Shown: positions 1 to 7,002, counted from the first letter of the stretch. The stretch: 11,302 nt of DNA from Tritrichomonas foetus (GCA_001839685.1 MLAK01001081.1:1-11302), one strand, 5' to 3'. A program made the numbers and translations. Notes: generated by a model not told the origin, from the sequence alone.

Positions 1-1
1 C

Positions 2-97
2 AATGGGCAGCAAAAGGCGTCGGAAATTCATTTTGAAAGTTTTTTAACTTTTTTGAGGAATCCTGAAGTCTTATTTCAGACTTTTGATGCTAAATAA
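2..97 (+). pseudogene. Tail of an open frame entering from the left edge
   Basis: A frame open from the first bases runs 31 codons to a TAA at 95-97. Its translation is balanced and protein-like (it includes HFESFLTFLRNPEVLFQTF). The stop sits in AAATAAAAC, so a TAAA tetranucleotide, the usual trichomonad polyadenylation signal, overlaps it. This could be the true 3' end of a gene lying mostly outside the window, or the first piece of the decayed gene that follows on the same strand. I do not recognise the family. Confidence 0.3.
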
Positions 98-122
98 AAC
101 ATATGGACTAATATGAACAAAT

Positions 123-654
123 ATGAAATGTGATTTGGCAATTATCACTTCAGGATCAAATTTGATAATTTCCATCGATTCGCGAATAGTTTCGAAATGA
201 CATAATAATAATAATGGGTATCACTAAAGAATCCGGGTTTATAAATATAATGATTTGATTTTGAGCAGATGCGCCGATAATAATGTTTTCCAATTTTCGT
301 ACGTTAAGCTATCTGCTTGAATGACTTTATCAATCATTGAATATTCATTTTTCGTGAAAATATTTTCAATACATGGGAAAATGTAACCACATTTTTTGGT
401 ATTGACCCCAAAACATTTTTCAATGAATTATGCGGCTACACTTTCACATTTAATGGAGTGAGCCTAGATAACATTTTTTCTGACTGTTATCAAGTTCGCA
501 TTTTGTTTCAGACATAACAACAAGAATGCTCATATTGAGCGATGAAATTCAGAACATTTTTCTTTTGTGCACTCAGTGTAAACACAATAATGGAAATAAT
601 TTCATCCTTTCTGTGCTACTCCAGGCCGTTGTCAGTGGAAAGGACCCTGGATAA
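123..654 (+). pseudogene. Decayed gene of unknown family, frame-shifted
   Basis: No long frame exists here, but consecutive pieces on the plus strand read as protein if the frame is allowed to change. They are an ATG at 123 with 25 codons (MKCDLAIITSGSNLIISID...), a piece around 190-322 (ADAPIIMFSNFRTLSYLLE), a 56-codon open piece at 341-511 (GIDPKTFFNELCGYTFTFNG), and a piece at about 505-654 containing ATG 526 (NNFILSVLLQAVVSGKDPG) that ends in TAA 652-654. Breaks include TGA at 198, two TGA codons near 256-264, and frame changes near 320 and 508. Base composition is less AT-rich than true spacer nearby. I do not recognise the family. That these pieces form one former gene is inference; AT-rich spacer can also yield short open frames by chance. 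Confidence 0.42.
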
Positions 655-787
655 ANCGAGCTTTTGAATGAGAACAAATTGAATTAAATTTGATTTTGGT
701 TAATGATCTTTTTGAATGAAAATACCATTTTGGCAGACAAATAAAGTGAGAGTGCCAAAATAAAAAATTATTGTTCACATTTTTATC

Positions 788-1331
788 CTGCACGCGTTAC
801 GAATCGTAGATACACTTCTAGATGAATAACAAAATGGTTCAAAGACACTTGGAATGAGAAACTTTCCAAAAAACGTGAAAATTGGAAAAAGCCGCCAAAA
901 TTATTCAATCCAATGTAATGATAAGTTGCCATTCTTGTCTGTATAAAACTTTTTTGATATGACAACAACATATCAAAAGTCATAAAGTTTGAAAAACTAC
1001 AATTTTTGGATTATTTTCACTATTTTGGATTGGAATTGTATGATGCATTTTTGCACTCGAAATTATGTGTTCATTTTCCAGGAGTTCTCGATGATTAAAT
1101 GTAAAATGCGAAAACTCATAGAAGTGAAAATGTGTTGGCCATTTATTCAATGAGATGAAAAATCTTGAAAACCGAGTTCAGAAAAGAAAGATAGATATGG
1201 TAATGAAAGTAAGGCTTACTGAAAGGACATCTAACCTCTTCTCAAAAAATTATCTATCTTTTTTGAATTTTGAACGTGATATGATGTCATTTTTGAAATG
1301 TCAATCAGATGGAAAGAATAGAATATCATAG
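788..1331 (+). pseudogene. Further relic frames, possibly the same decayed gene
   Basis: More protein-like plus-strand pieces follow in order. They are 788-826 (LHALRIVDTLLDE then stop), about 863-950 (GMRNFPKNVKIGKS), 958-1096 (KFEKLQFLDYFHYFGLELYD, ending in TAA), and 1128-1331. The last is open for 67 codons; its first ATG at 1155 gives a 58-residue lysine- and arginine-rich product (MKNLENRVQKRKIDMVMKV) ending in TAG 1329-1331. Strand and order match the 123-654 pieces, so one former gene of roughly 400 codons is possible. A small intact gene at 1155-1331 is the alternative. No family recognised. Confidence 0.3.
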
Positions 1332-1726
1332 ACACAAATCAATTTTTGATAATAACTCAAAAAGATTTATTATCAATGAAGCTTCTATTAGTAATTACTA
1401 TTAGTAATTACAAAAAGTAATTTTGACAGATCAGAATTCTTCAATCGTAATTTGTTAGTGATAAAGAGAAAAAAAAAAAATCCATTTATTTCATTTTCGA
1501 TCAATTTTGAATAGAGAAAGTAAATAATCAAAGAATCTTTAGTGAATGACATAATTGAAGTAAGAATGAAGAAATAAATTTAGATTGAAGTCGCTTTTTA
1601 ATATGACTTTTTCTTTCAACACTTATTTAATATAAATTTATTTTTATTTTGTTTATTTTTATTCATTTTTATAAGAATAATGCGCAATCAGAGAATAAAA
1701 ACATATGCTATGAATATTCACATAAC
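1332..1726. other. AT-rich spacer downstream of the Myb gene
   Basis: This 395-base stretch holds no convincing gene. It contains an A12-type run near 1470, a T-rich tract at 1620-1675, and the 13-bp tandem duplication annotated separately. On the minus strand it is the 3' flank of the Myb gene; TTTATT/AATAAA-like stretches around 1620-1700 could supply poly(A) signals. Confidence 0.5.
1386..1411. repeat. Two exact tandem 13-bp units
   Basis: TATTAGTAATTAC occurs twice head to tail (1386-1398 and 1399-1411) and contains the near-palindrome GTAATTAC. It lies in spacer and has no evident function. Confidence 0.8.
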
Positions 1727-2797
1727 CTAAAAGAATCGATCATTGAACATCCAGTCCTGATCAATATCTACTAACAAGCCGTTTCGTGGTGTAAAAATTT
1801 CAGACAAATTCAAATTCATTTGTGAAAACAGAGTCTCTTCAGCACAGCCGATTTCACTGCAATACATACCTGGGCTGCTCATCAGATCACATATCGTACC
1901 TTCAAAACTTTTTATAGGTTCGCGTAAATCACAATGTGAATGAGTTGTTTCATTATTATCATATTTGGGCTGACCAAGAGTGTTTTCTGCAACACTTTTT
2001 TCAATTCCACTTGAATGACTCCAATTAGAGTCATTTGAGAGTTTATTTGTATCTACAATCTCATTTATCATGTGAAAATTATTATTTTCATTCATTGTTT
2101 GATTATTTTCATTCATTGTTTGTTTATTTCCATTCATTGTTTGTTTATTTCCATTCATTGTTTGCTTATTTCCATTCATTGTTTGTTTATTTCCATTCAT
2201 TGTTTGATTATTTCGATTTTGATTGACATTCTTGTTCTTTTCAGTTTGATTTACATTTTCTGAATCAATTTTTTCTTCATTTGTGTGAATACTGTAAGTA
2301 TTGCAATCAAAATTAGTGGTTTTTGGAGGCTTAATTGGGTAGTTGGATGACCCAAAATGATTGAAATTTTGAAAGCTTTCAGTTTTCTGGCATTTTCTCA
2401 TATTTTCAATCATGAATGGAAGTGCTTGCCGTAAAAGAGACCACCTATTCTTGATATTATTCTTCGAGCGGTTCGGAAAATATTGTTCGATGGCCCTCCA
2501 GTTATTTCCAAGGAAAAAGTGTGTTTGAAAGAGCAATGCGTCCTCGCTGTCACTCCAGGGTGTTTGGACGAGCTTCGGATTCACATAATTGTTCCATCTT
2601 TCGCGACATTGGCGAGGAGTTCGATTTCCNACACATTTTGCGACAAGACCCCAGTCGAGAGTTCCGTGAGTCTTCACTGCTTCTTCGAGGCGTTCGTCTT
2701 CTTCTTTAGTGAACTTCGATTTGACTTGATGAGCGCGTTTTGAAAATTGCTTNGGGATTTCTTCAAGAATTCTTGGATATGAGTTGATCGTCATCAT
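1727..2797 (-). CDS. R2R3 Myb-like DNA-binding protein
   Basis: A 356-residue sequence-specific DNA-binding protein, presumably a nuclear transcription regulator. Two Myb repeats are visible: R2 at about residues 27-73 (Phe29 in place of the first Trp, Trp49, Trp68; helix TPRQCRERWNNY) and R3 at about 79-122 (Trp81, Trp100, Trp119; helix SKNNIKNRWSLL). The QCRERW and IKNRW motifs are typical of the large parabasalid Myb family. An Asn/Gln-rich linker with six heptapeptide copies (about 198-239) follows, then an acidic-hydrophobic C-terminus that might activate transcription. The gene opens with ATGATG and ends in TAG. Two ambiguous bases (2630, 2753) fall at third codon positions, giving GTN and CCN, so residues 56 and 15 are Val and Pro whatever the base. 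No intron is seen. The target genes cannot be read from the sequence. Confidence 0.93.
   Translation of the reverse strand: MMTINSYPRILEEIXKQFSKRAHQVKSKFTKEEDERLEEAVKTHGTLDWGLVAKCXGNRTPRQCRERWNNYVNPKLVQTPWSDSEDALLFQTHFFLGNNWRAIEQYFPNRSKNNIKNRWSLLRQALPFMIENMRKCQKTESFQNFNHFGSSNYPIKPPKTTNFDCNTYSIHTNEEKIDSENVNQTEKNKNVNQNRNNQTMNGNKQTMNGNKQTMNGNKQTMNGNKQTMNENNQTMNENNNFHMINEIVDTNKLSNDSNWSHSSGIEKSVAENTLGQPKYDNNETTHSHCDLREPIKSFEGTICDLMSSPGMYCSEIGCAEETLFSQMNLNLSEIFTPRNGLLVDIDQDWMFNDRFF
2081..2206. repeat. In-frame 21-bp minisatellite, six units, inside the Myb gene
   Basis: Six 21-bp units run at 2081-2101, 2102-2122, 2123-2143, 2144-2164, 2165-2185 and 2186-2206. The unit is TTTATTTCCATTCATTGTTTG with one to three substitutions. 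Being a multiple of three it keeps frame and encodes QTMNGNK (four copies) then QTMNENN (two copies) on the minus strand. A degenerate seventh unit starts at 2207. Confidence 0.95.
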
Positions 2798-3545
2798 GAA
2801 TCTATGTTACTTCTGCAATATTTTGAATAACGGGATAAATGAAAAAGAGAAGTAAAAGATGAGAAAAGAAAAAATGATTAATTTTGAATTCGTAAAATAT
2901 TGAATAGTTTTTCACATTATTTGTATTAATTTTTGTTAAGATATTGTAAAAATTTATTAGAAATTTGCAAGACTCGTAATTGTTTTTCAAAATTTCTATA
3001 TATTCAAATTTAATATAGCAGAATTATCAAAAATCATTAGTTAGCTAAGAAAAGATTCTCAATTAGAAAGAAAAACAATTTTTGGAAAATTGTCTTGGCT
3101 CAAAGAAAAAGAAAAACAAATTATTTGGAGTCGAAAAACTTCAAAGATGATCAAAATAAGAATTACATCTCAATTATTTTGAATCAACAATTGAATAATA
3201 TTTCACAATCCACAATAAAGAAAAAAGACAGATATCTCTGAGAACAAAAAACAGACACAATTTGATGGACAATTTTTTCCTTTCTGTGAAATTAATAGAC
3301 ATCAATCTTCTTTCTTCAAATTCCATAAATCATATTGAGAAGATATTCAAATATATTCTGAACATTCAAATAAAACTCTTCTTTTATCTTCATATTTACC
3401 TGATTATTGTTAGTGTAAATTTAGTATTTATATTATATAATATTAATATAAAATAGATACCATCGGATAAAATAAGATTCGCAAAAAATACAAAAATATG
3501 AAGTATTTGAACGAATGAAGTTCATTCAGATTTTTCAATTGAAAT
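2798..3545. other. AT-rich spacer with weak relic frames
   Basis: The minus strand up to about 3040 is the Myb 5' flank, and I see no gene there. From about 3060 the plus strand carries loosely protein-like pieces with stops, for example TDISENKKQTQFDG near 3225-3265 and EDIQIYSEHSNKTLLLSSYL near 3340-3400. A 63-codon hydrophobic frame runs from ATG 3265 to TAG 3454, and the same frame continues past two TGA codons (3499, 3508) up to the transposon edge. These may be the proximal part of the broken gene continued at 4680-5044, but composition bias alone could give this. Confidence 0.25.
3538..3545. repeat. Left target-site duplication ATTGAAAT
   Basis: The 8 bases abutting the left terminal inverted repeat are identical to 4642-4649, which abut the right one. 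Allowing one base of overlap with the left end, the shared stretch is 9 bases (ATTGAAATA). Confidence 0.65.
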
Positions 3546-3709
3546 AGATGTATACAAACCAAATAGTCTTAACGTACGAAATCACTAAAATGATCCTTAT
3601 CATCAGTATTACTTAATACCATCAGTCAAAAATCAAAACCCAAATANCTAAAAGAATGACGAAAATTTCCCTTATCGCAAACTTCGCAAATGGCCGAATT
3701 CAAAAATAT
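3542..3709 (+). repeat. 168-bp direct repeat, internal copy
   Basis: Identical base for base to 11135-11302 (offset 7593) except for the N at 3647, which is G at 11240. The match starts four bases left of the transposon end and is cut off only by the end of the window, so the real repeat may be longer. It covers the left transposon end, a leader of about 110 bases and the first 18 codons from ATG 3656. Confidence 0.97.
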
Positions 3710-4641
3710 TTCGAAAATGATTCTGAAGAAGCTATTGTTTCAGTTTTCGGGTGAACAGCTTTCAGTCAATTGTTAAATCTATTTTTTATAGTTATGAGCC
3801 ATATTTATTCATAGTTTTGAAATTTTGCAACAATTAAACCGAAAAAAGAGCGATTTTGGAGAAAGCCTAAAAAAAAATTGTGAGAAGCTTTTTTTCCAAG
3901 AATCATAAAGATTATAATACTGCTTCCCATAATTCTATTTACACTTCTTCTATCGATTTTTAATTAAAAATCGCGAAAATTTTGATAGTTTTAACTCAGT
4001 GATGTTGAATTAATTCAATTTCCATTTGATAAATATGAATGTATTGAAATCTTTTCTGTCATAAAATTTTAGTATATGAAGAAAATAGACTGGCAGTCCT
4101 CAACAGCACATTCTCAAGCAGGNATACAGATACAACGATTGAAAGACCAAATCAAGAAAAATGGAATCCAATATGTTTTTTTCCAGGCTCGATGCCAAGT
4201 GAATTTTCTGATGACTCGCCATTTAGATGGCAAAACATTCGTAATCTTCTCATTGATGCCTAAATTTTTTTTATTTATATCAAAATTATTAATATTTTTT
4301 TTATACTTCATTTTTGTATTTTGGAAAACATTATAATTTTCGATGGAGGGTCATATGATAATAAAAAGCACGATTTATGATAAGAAATAATCAAGATATT
4401 AATACAATAAAATCACTTTTTATCTCAATAATTCTCAGAAATTTCTGTGGGATTTATTTTTTTCTCACAATTTTTTTTTGGATTTGGTTTTCTCTGTATC
4501 TTGATTTTTAAATTATAATATTTATATATTATTAATAGGATTACAATTAAATAATTTTTAGATGACAATAATATCAACAATTATTCATTTAGATCTCTCA
4601 ATAGTCTTCTACATCTAGAGCTAGTTAGTTTGTATACATCT
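3546..4641 (+). mobile_element. 1.1-kb DNA transposon-like element with TIRs and TSD
   Basis: The ends are perfect 14-bp inverted repeats, AGATGTATACAAAC at 3546-3559 and GTTTGTATACATCT at 4628-4641; allowing two mismatches they extend to 21 bp. An 8-bp direct duplication, ATTGAAAT, flanks them. The left boundary coincides with the start of a repeat shared with a second locus at 11139. Together these mark a cut-and-paste element. The interior carries only broken frames, so this copy is non-autonomous or dead. An 8-9 bp duplication suits hAT, Merlin or Mutator-like superfamilies, all with 8-11 bp duplications, but no transposase motif is readable, so I do not assign one. Confidence 0.68.
3656..4263 (+). 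pseudogene. Broken frame(s) inside the transposon
   Basis: An ATG at 3656 opens 32 well-composed codons (MTKISLIANFANGRIQKYF...) that stop at TGA 3752-3754. Later pieces are in other frames. Near 3834-3912 is NRKKSDFGESLKKNCEKLFF. A stretch after 4048 has markedly more G+C and is open in two frames. One has ATG 4076 and 86 codons with a hydrophobic tail. The other ends NIRNLLIDA at TAA 4261-4263 and is more soluble-looking, so I favour it. The N at 4123 is silent (GGN, Gly) only in the first frame. These pieces may be the remains of the element's own gene or of a captured host gene. The product is not recognised. Confidence 0.4.
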
Positions 4642-4649
4642 ATTGAAAT
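4628..4649. repeat. Right terminal inverted repeat plus right TSD
   Basis: GTTTGTATACATCT (4628-4641) is the exact reverse complement of 3546-3559 and is followed directly by ATTGAAAT (4642-4649). The 364 bases between 4264 and 4627 are AT-rich and hold no gene I can see. Confidence 0.68.
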
Positions 4650-4679
4650 AAAATATAATAAGTACAAATATTCGAATAA

Positions 4680-5044
4680 AAAAAATTGAATAGTGACCAA
4701 TACAATTGGGATATAGGTTCCATCCGGAAGAAACAACCGGGCTTTTCTATTTACGTGCTAAAAATCGGGGAAACTCCTCGTTTCGGTTTTTGTTTGGTAG
4801 AATATACCATCATAAAAAAAAAATCGGATGAAAAATTGAGCACGCATAGAGTATAGAATCAATCGAATAATGCAGGTGTAGCTTTTTCTTTTGGAAATTT
4901 TAACACTGATCATGAGGTGGAATATAAACGATGAAAATACATTCAAAAAGTTTCAATAATAAAAAAGACAAAAATTTTATAATTCCCGAAACTTTTATCA
5001 GAGATAATTCATTTATAATTGTCAAAAATGTGACGTCTACTTAA
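4680..5044 (+). pseudogene. Distal part of a broken gene beside the transposon
   Basis: One frame opens after a TAA at 4677 and reads as convincing protein for 58 codons (GSIRKKQPGFSIYVLKIGET). It meets an in-frame TAG at 4854-4856, then continues in the same frame (VAFSFGNFNTDHEVEYK) to TGA 4932. A one-base shift at ATG 4931 carries it on through IIPETFIRDNSFIIVKNV to TAA 5042-5044. A beta-strand-like alternation of hydrophobic residues suggests a small beta-rich domain; a MATH/TRAF-like fold crossed my mind but is unproven. The run A8 at 4678-4685 lies where the frame must slip to join sequence left of the transposon. I judge it a real gene lost by mutation, disrupted by, or earlier than, the insertion. 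Confidence 0.5.
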
Positions 5045-5250
5045 TTTACTTTAAACATCCTTTGTAAAAAGTCAAAATAAAAATAATAATCTTGTTTGTA
5101 AATTTCATGAGCAAAGTTTTTCATCGCCATCCGTACTAATGACTCTTTGCTAAAGTTGCTTGTATGAGAAGCATATCTAGGTCTGCAACTGCATAACGAG
5201 AGAATTTTAATGAAATTTTCATTTATTGGACTCTTTGACAGAAAATTGAG
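5041..5250 (-). pseudogene. Displaced C-terminal frame of the gene at 5219-5842
   Basis: On the minus strand a frame open from 5250 runs 69 codons to TAA at 5043-5041. It is protein-like throughout (CRPRYASHTSNFSKES, then MAMKNFAHEIYKQDYYFYF). It overlaps the last 32 bases of the 5219-5842 gene in a different frame. Its PRY...T.FS.KES segment repeats the motif TPRYRPVTQFSVKES found at the end of that gene, so the two probably formed one protein of about 267 residues. The break may be a real frameshift or a one-base assembly error around 5219-5250. Confidence 0.5.
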
Positions 5251-5842
5251 TTACAGGCCGATATCTTGGTGTCACAACATTAGTTTTAGCAAGTGGCTTA
5301 ACTTTTAGATTGAATATTTCATGATCGTCATTTGCTTCAATTTTTGATGTTGGCAAATTTTTCATTTGACACGCATCAAAATCATCTTTTTTGAGGGAAT
5401 CACTATAATTTTGTGTGCAAATGTGATCATGATTAGCGGTTTCGCTCTTCCCTTTCAAATTTGATGGATAGATTTTCATTTGCGGAATGTGCGAGATATT
5501 GCTTTCCCAGGCAGTCGGTTTTAGCGAGGTTGATCTGTGCGTTGATAGATTCTGAGGAGAAGAAAACACAAGGGGCGCCTTTTGCTTGAGGTGGGTCAGG
5601 ACCCTCTGCTTCCGGTAAGGATGAACGTCAATTTTTGGGTAGTTTTGAAATTCCGACTTAACATGGTTGGGCGGCTTGTATCCATCACAGAAATGAATTG
5701 GCTCGCGCCGATTCAAAGGCTGGTGCCCATCTTTAGGGAAAAAGTACGTCCATCGCCCGTTCACTTTCGCCGACATTTTTGATGACTGCCAGCCGCCAAC
5801 CTCCCACTTGCGAAGGTCCGTGTAAATGTTTGACGGATCCAT
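5219..5842 (-). CDS. Unrecognised basic protein, probably truncated by a frameshift
   Basis: A 207-residue protein from ATG 5842-5840 (MDPSNIYTDLRKWEVGGWQ); an in-frame TTG just upstream is not needed as a start. It is soluble, rich in Lys, Pro, Ser, His and aromatic residues, and has no signal peptide, membrane segment or coiled coil. Low hydrophobicity with scattered Trp/Tyr/Pro motifs (GRWTYFFPKDGHQP, TPRYRPVTQFS) suggests a mostly extended protein. Such composition is common in proteins lining flagellar microtubules, but this is only a guess. It ends in TGA inside AATAAATGA, so TAAA precedes the stop. The next frame at 5250-5041 continues a related motif, implying that the natural C-terminus lies about 60 residues further on. 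Its tail converges on the plus-strand relic ending at 5044. Confidence 0.62.
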   Translation of the reverse strand: MDPSNIYTDLRKWEVGGWQSSKMSAKVNGRWTYFFPKDGHQPLNRREPIHFCDGYKPPNHVKSEFQNYPKIDVHPYRKQRVLTHLKQKAPLVFSSPQNLSTHRSTSLKPTAWESNISHIPQMKIYPSNLKGKSETANHDHICTQNYSDSLKKDDFDACQMKNLPTSKIEANDDHEIFNLKVKPLAKTNVVTPRYRPVTQFSVKESNK

Positions 5843-6013
5843 CAAGAAAATTCAAAGAACGAATTCTGGAAGTTTCCTGCGAAAATTTCGCTAGTATTCA
5901 AATAAGCATTGAAAAAGTGAAGAATTAACGAAAATTTCGAAATTAAATATCAAAGTGGTCATGAAGTCAAGATTTTCAATGTTTATCTGGTCATTTTAAA
6001 TTTCACGATCAAA
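5843..6013. other. 5' flank of the 5219-5842 gene
   Basis: This is AT-rich spacer without a gene. On the minus strand TTCTTCACTTTTTCAATG, around 5910-5927, contains TCACT. That fits the trichomonad initiator consensus TCA(Y)(A/T), but it lies about 75 bases from the ATG, farther than the usual 5-20, so I give it little weight. Confidence 0.3.
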
Positions 6014-6162
6014 AATCATAATCATAATCATAATCACACAATAATCATAATCACACAATAATCATAATCACACAATAATANGACGATTTGCTCGAAAGTC
6101 AACCTGTCTCTTATACACATCTTCACACAATAATCATAATCACACAATAATCATAATCACAC
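6014..6162. repeat. Interrupted 17-bp minisatellite
   Basis: A 6-bp AATCAT run (about 6014-6033) leads into 17-bp units CACACAATAATCATAAT at 6035-6051 and 6052-6068, with a partial unit at 6069-6080. The array resumes at 6124-6140 and 6141-6157. The 43 bases between (6081-6123) do not belong to it. The true copy number is therefore unknown. Confidence 0.9.
6081..6123. other. Assembly artefact: chimeric read with Tn5/Nextera mosaic end
   Basis: An N (6081) is followed by 22 bases (6082-6103) identical to 9248-9269, then by CTGTCTCTTATACACATCT (6104-6122), the 19-bp mosaic end used in Tn5 tagmentation libraries. One extra T follows before the minisatellite resumes. The joint 9269-adapter-6124 is what a circularised mate-pair fragment of about 3.1 kb would produce. 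This stretch should be regarded as library-derived filler, not as genome sequence. Confidence 0.92.
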
Positions 6163-6243
6163 CAAGCTAAAAACCACGAAAAACAATGTAATAATAAAAA
6201 ATCGTGCTGATAACAAAAAATATAAATTTAGAAACAGAGATAC

Positions 6244-7002
6244 TCACACGGTGATCTGCCCACCATCAGCAAGCAAATTTGTTGTTCGAAAGATCGGCCG
6301 CATCATCAAGAAGACGACGGCCTCGCCGACAATGTTCAGAAGGTGCCACGCCGAAATGACGAACGAGAAGAACTTGTTCATCCACTTCCCGTACTTGAAG
6401 GCGATGTAGGCGTAGCCAATTCCGACGGCGCCTGTCCCCGGGACGCCGGCCAGCAGCACGCACAGCGCGGCGATCGTCGCGACCTGGACCGGGATGGCCG
6501 ACCGCGTCGGGGTTTCATCGCGGACGGCAGCGTAGAATGGAAAGTACTGGACGTGGAAAACGAGAGCGACGCCAAAAACCAAATTCACCATCGATAAAAA
6601 TATTTCTTTTCCGAAGTGAAAACCGGCAAATGAGGTGCAGCTGTTCACGCAAGAGTCAATTCCAAAGCTGAAAAGGGCAGCAAAAACCGAAAAAAGAAGC
6701 GATAGGCAAATCGATTGCGCAAAGAGATAATTGAGACGAACAATGAAAGACCTCTTTTGTGGAATTTCAAGATTGATGTTGTGGTAAGTAACTGGATAAA
6801 AACTCGGGAAATTTGGAGGCATTGCAGAATTATCGGAATTTTCGCGAAGTTCTCGAACGAGGCCTTCGAGGAGCTGTGGTTCATGATTTGATATATTTCC
6901 GCTTTTTGATGAGTCGAATGGATTTGGAAGGGATTGTTTTTCGCCTGAATCACTCATGTAGTATCGATCGATTGGAGGACGTTTATTTTGATCGTCCAAC
7001 AT
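6244..7002 (-). CDS. SCAMP-family secretory carrier membrane protein
   Basis: A 252-residue tetraspanning protein of post-Golgi and endosomal membranes, where SCAMPs act in vesicle traffic. The cytosolic N-terminus has an NPF motif (residues 27-29), which in SCAMPs binds EH-domain endocytic proteins. The family signature before the first membrane span is clear (PPNFPSFYPVTYHNINLEIP, 62-81). Four hydrophobic spans lie at about 91-114, 133-155, 170-195 and 211-235, with the SCAMP-type loop YFPFYAAVRDETPTRS between spans 2 and 3. Length is normal for the family. The start ATG at 7002 is the only good one. The stop TGA is followed within about 15 bases by TAAA. On the minus strand, CCCTTTG lies 31-37 bases upstream of the ATG and could be a CCTTT-type core element; this is weak. 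Codons in the 3' half are strikingly GC-rich. Confidence 0.93.
   Translation of the reverse strand: MLDDQNKRPPIDRYYMSDSGEKQSLPNPFDSSKSGNISNHEPQLLEGLVRELRENSDNSAMPPNFPSFYPVTYHNINLEIPQKRSFIVRLNYLFAQSICLSLLFSVFAALFSFGIDSCVNSCTSFAGFHFGKEIFLSMVNLVFGVALVFHVQYFPFYAAVRDETPTRSAIPVQVATIAALCVLLAGVPGTGAVGIGYAYIAFKYGKWMNKFFSFVISAWHLLNIVGEAVVFLMMRPIFRTTNLLADGGQITV

Noticed and set aside
295..308. 14-base inverted match (TTTCGTACGTTAAG) to 3568-3581 in the transposon
   Set aside because: A rough estimate gives about one such match by chance in a window of this size and composition. It contains a self-complementary core and no other end features accompany it.
123..1331. Reading TGA as a sense codon to rescue the broken frames
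   Set aside because: SCAMP and the 5219-5842 gene end in TGA, and the breaks also include TAA, TAG and frame changes.
2035..2263. Plus-strand repetitive frames (FHSLFVY-type and IHCLFIS-type) opposite the Myb repeat
   Set aside because: They are the antisense translation of the 21-bp minisatellite, which makes sense in the Myb frame.
4076..4336. Faint resemblance of KDQIKKNGIQYVFFQ to glutamine-synthetase-type N-terminal segments
   Set aside because: The similarity is confined to a few residues, the expected following motif is absent, and an overlapping frame reads at least as well.
4697..4834. A plus-strand frame with GYRFHPEETTGLFYL resembling the start of a plant NAC domain
   Set aside because: The match is only about ten residues, NAC factors are plant-specific, the frame is short, and the neighbouring frame reads better and further.
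6014..6162. The interrupted CACACAATAATCATAAT array as a CRISPR-like or centromeric array
   Set aside because: The units abut without unique spacers, there are only about five, and the sole interruption is adapter-derived.
6266..6597. Several Arg/Ala-rich open frames on both strands over the SCAMP gene
   Set aside because: They arise because GC-rich coding sequence has few stops in other frames. The SCAMP frame alone shows family motifs and membrane spans.
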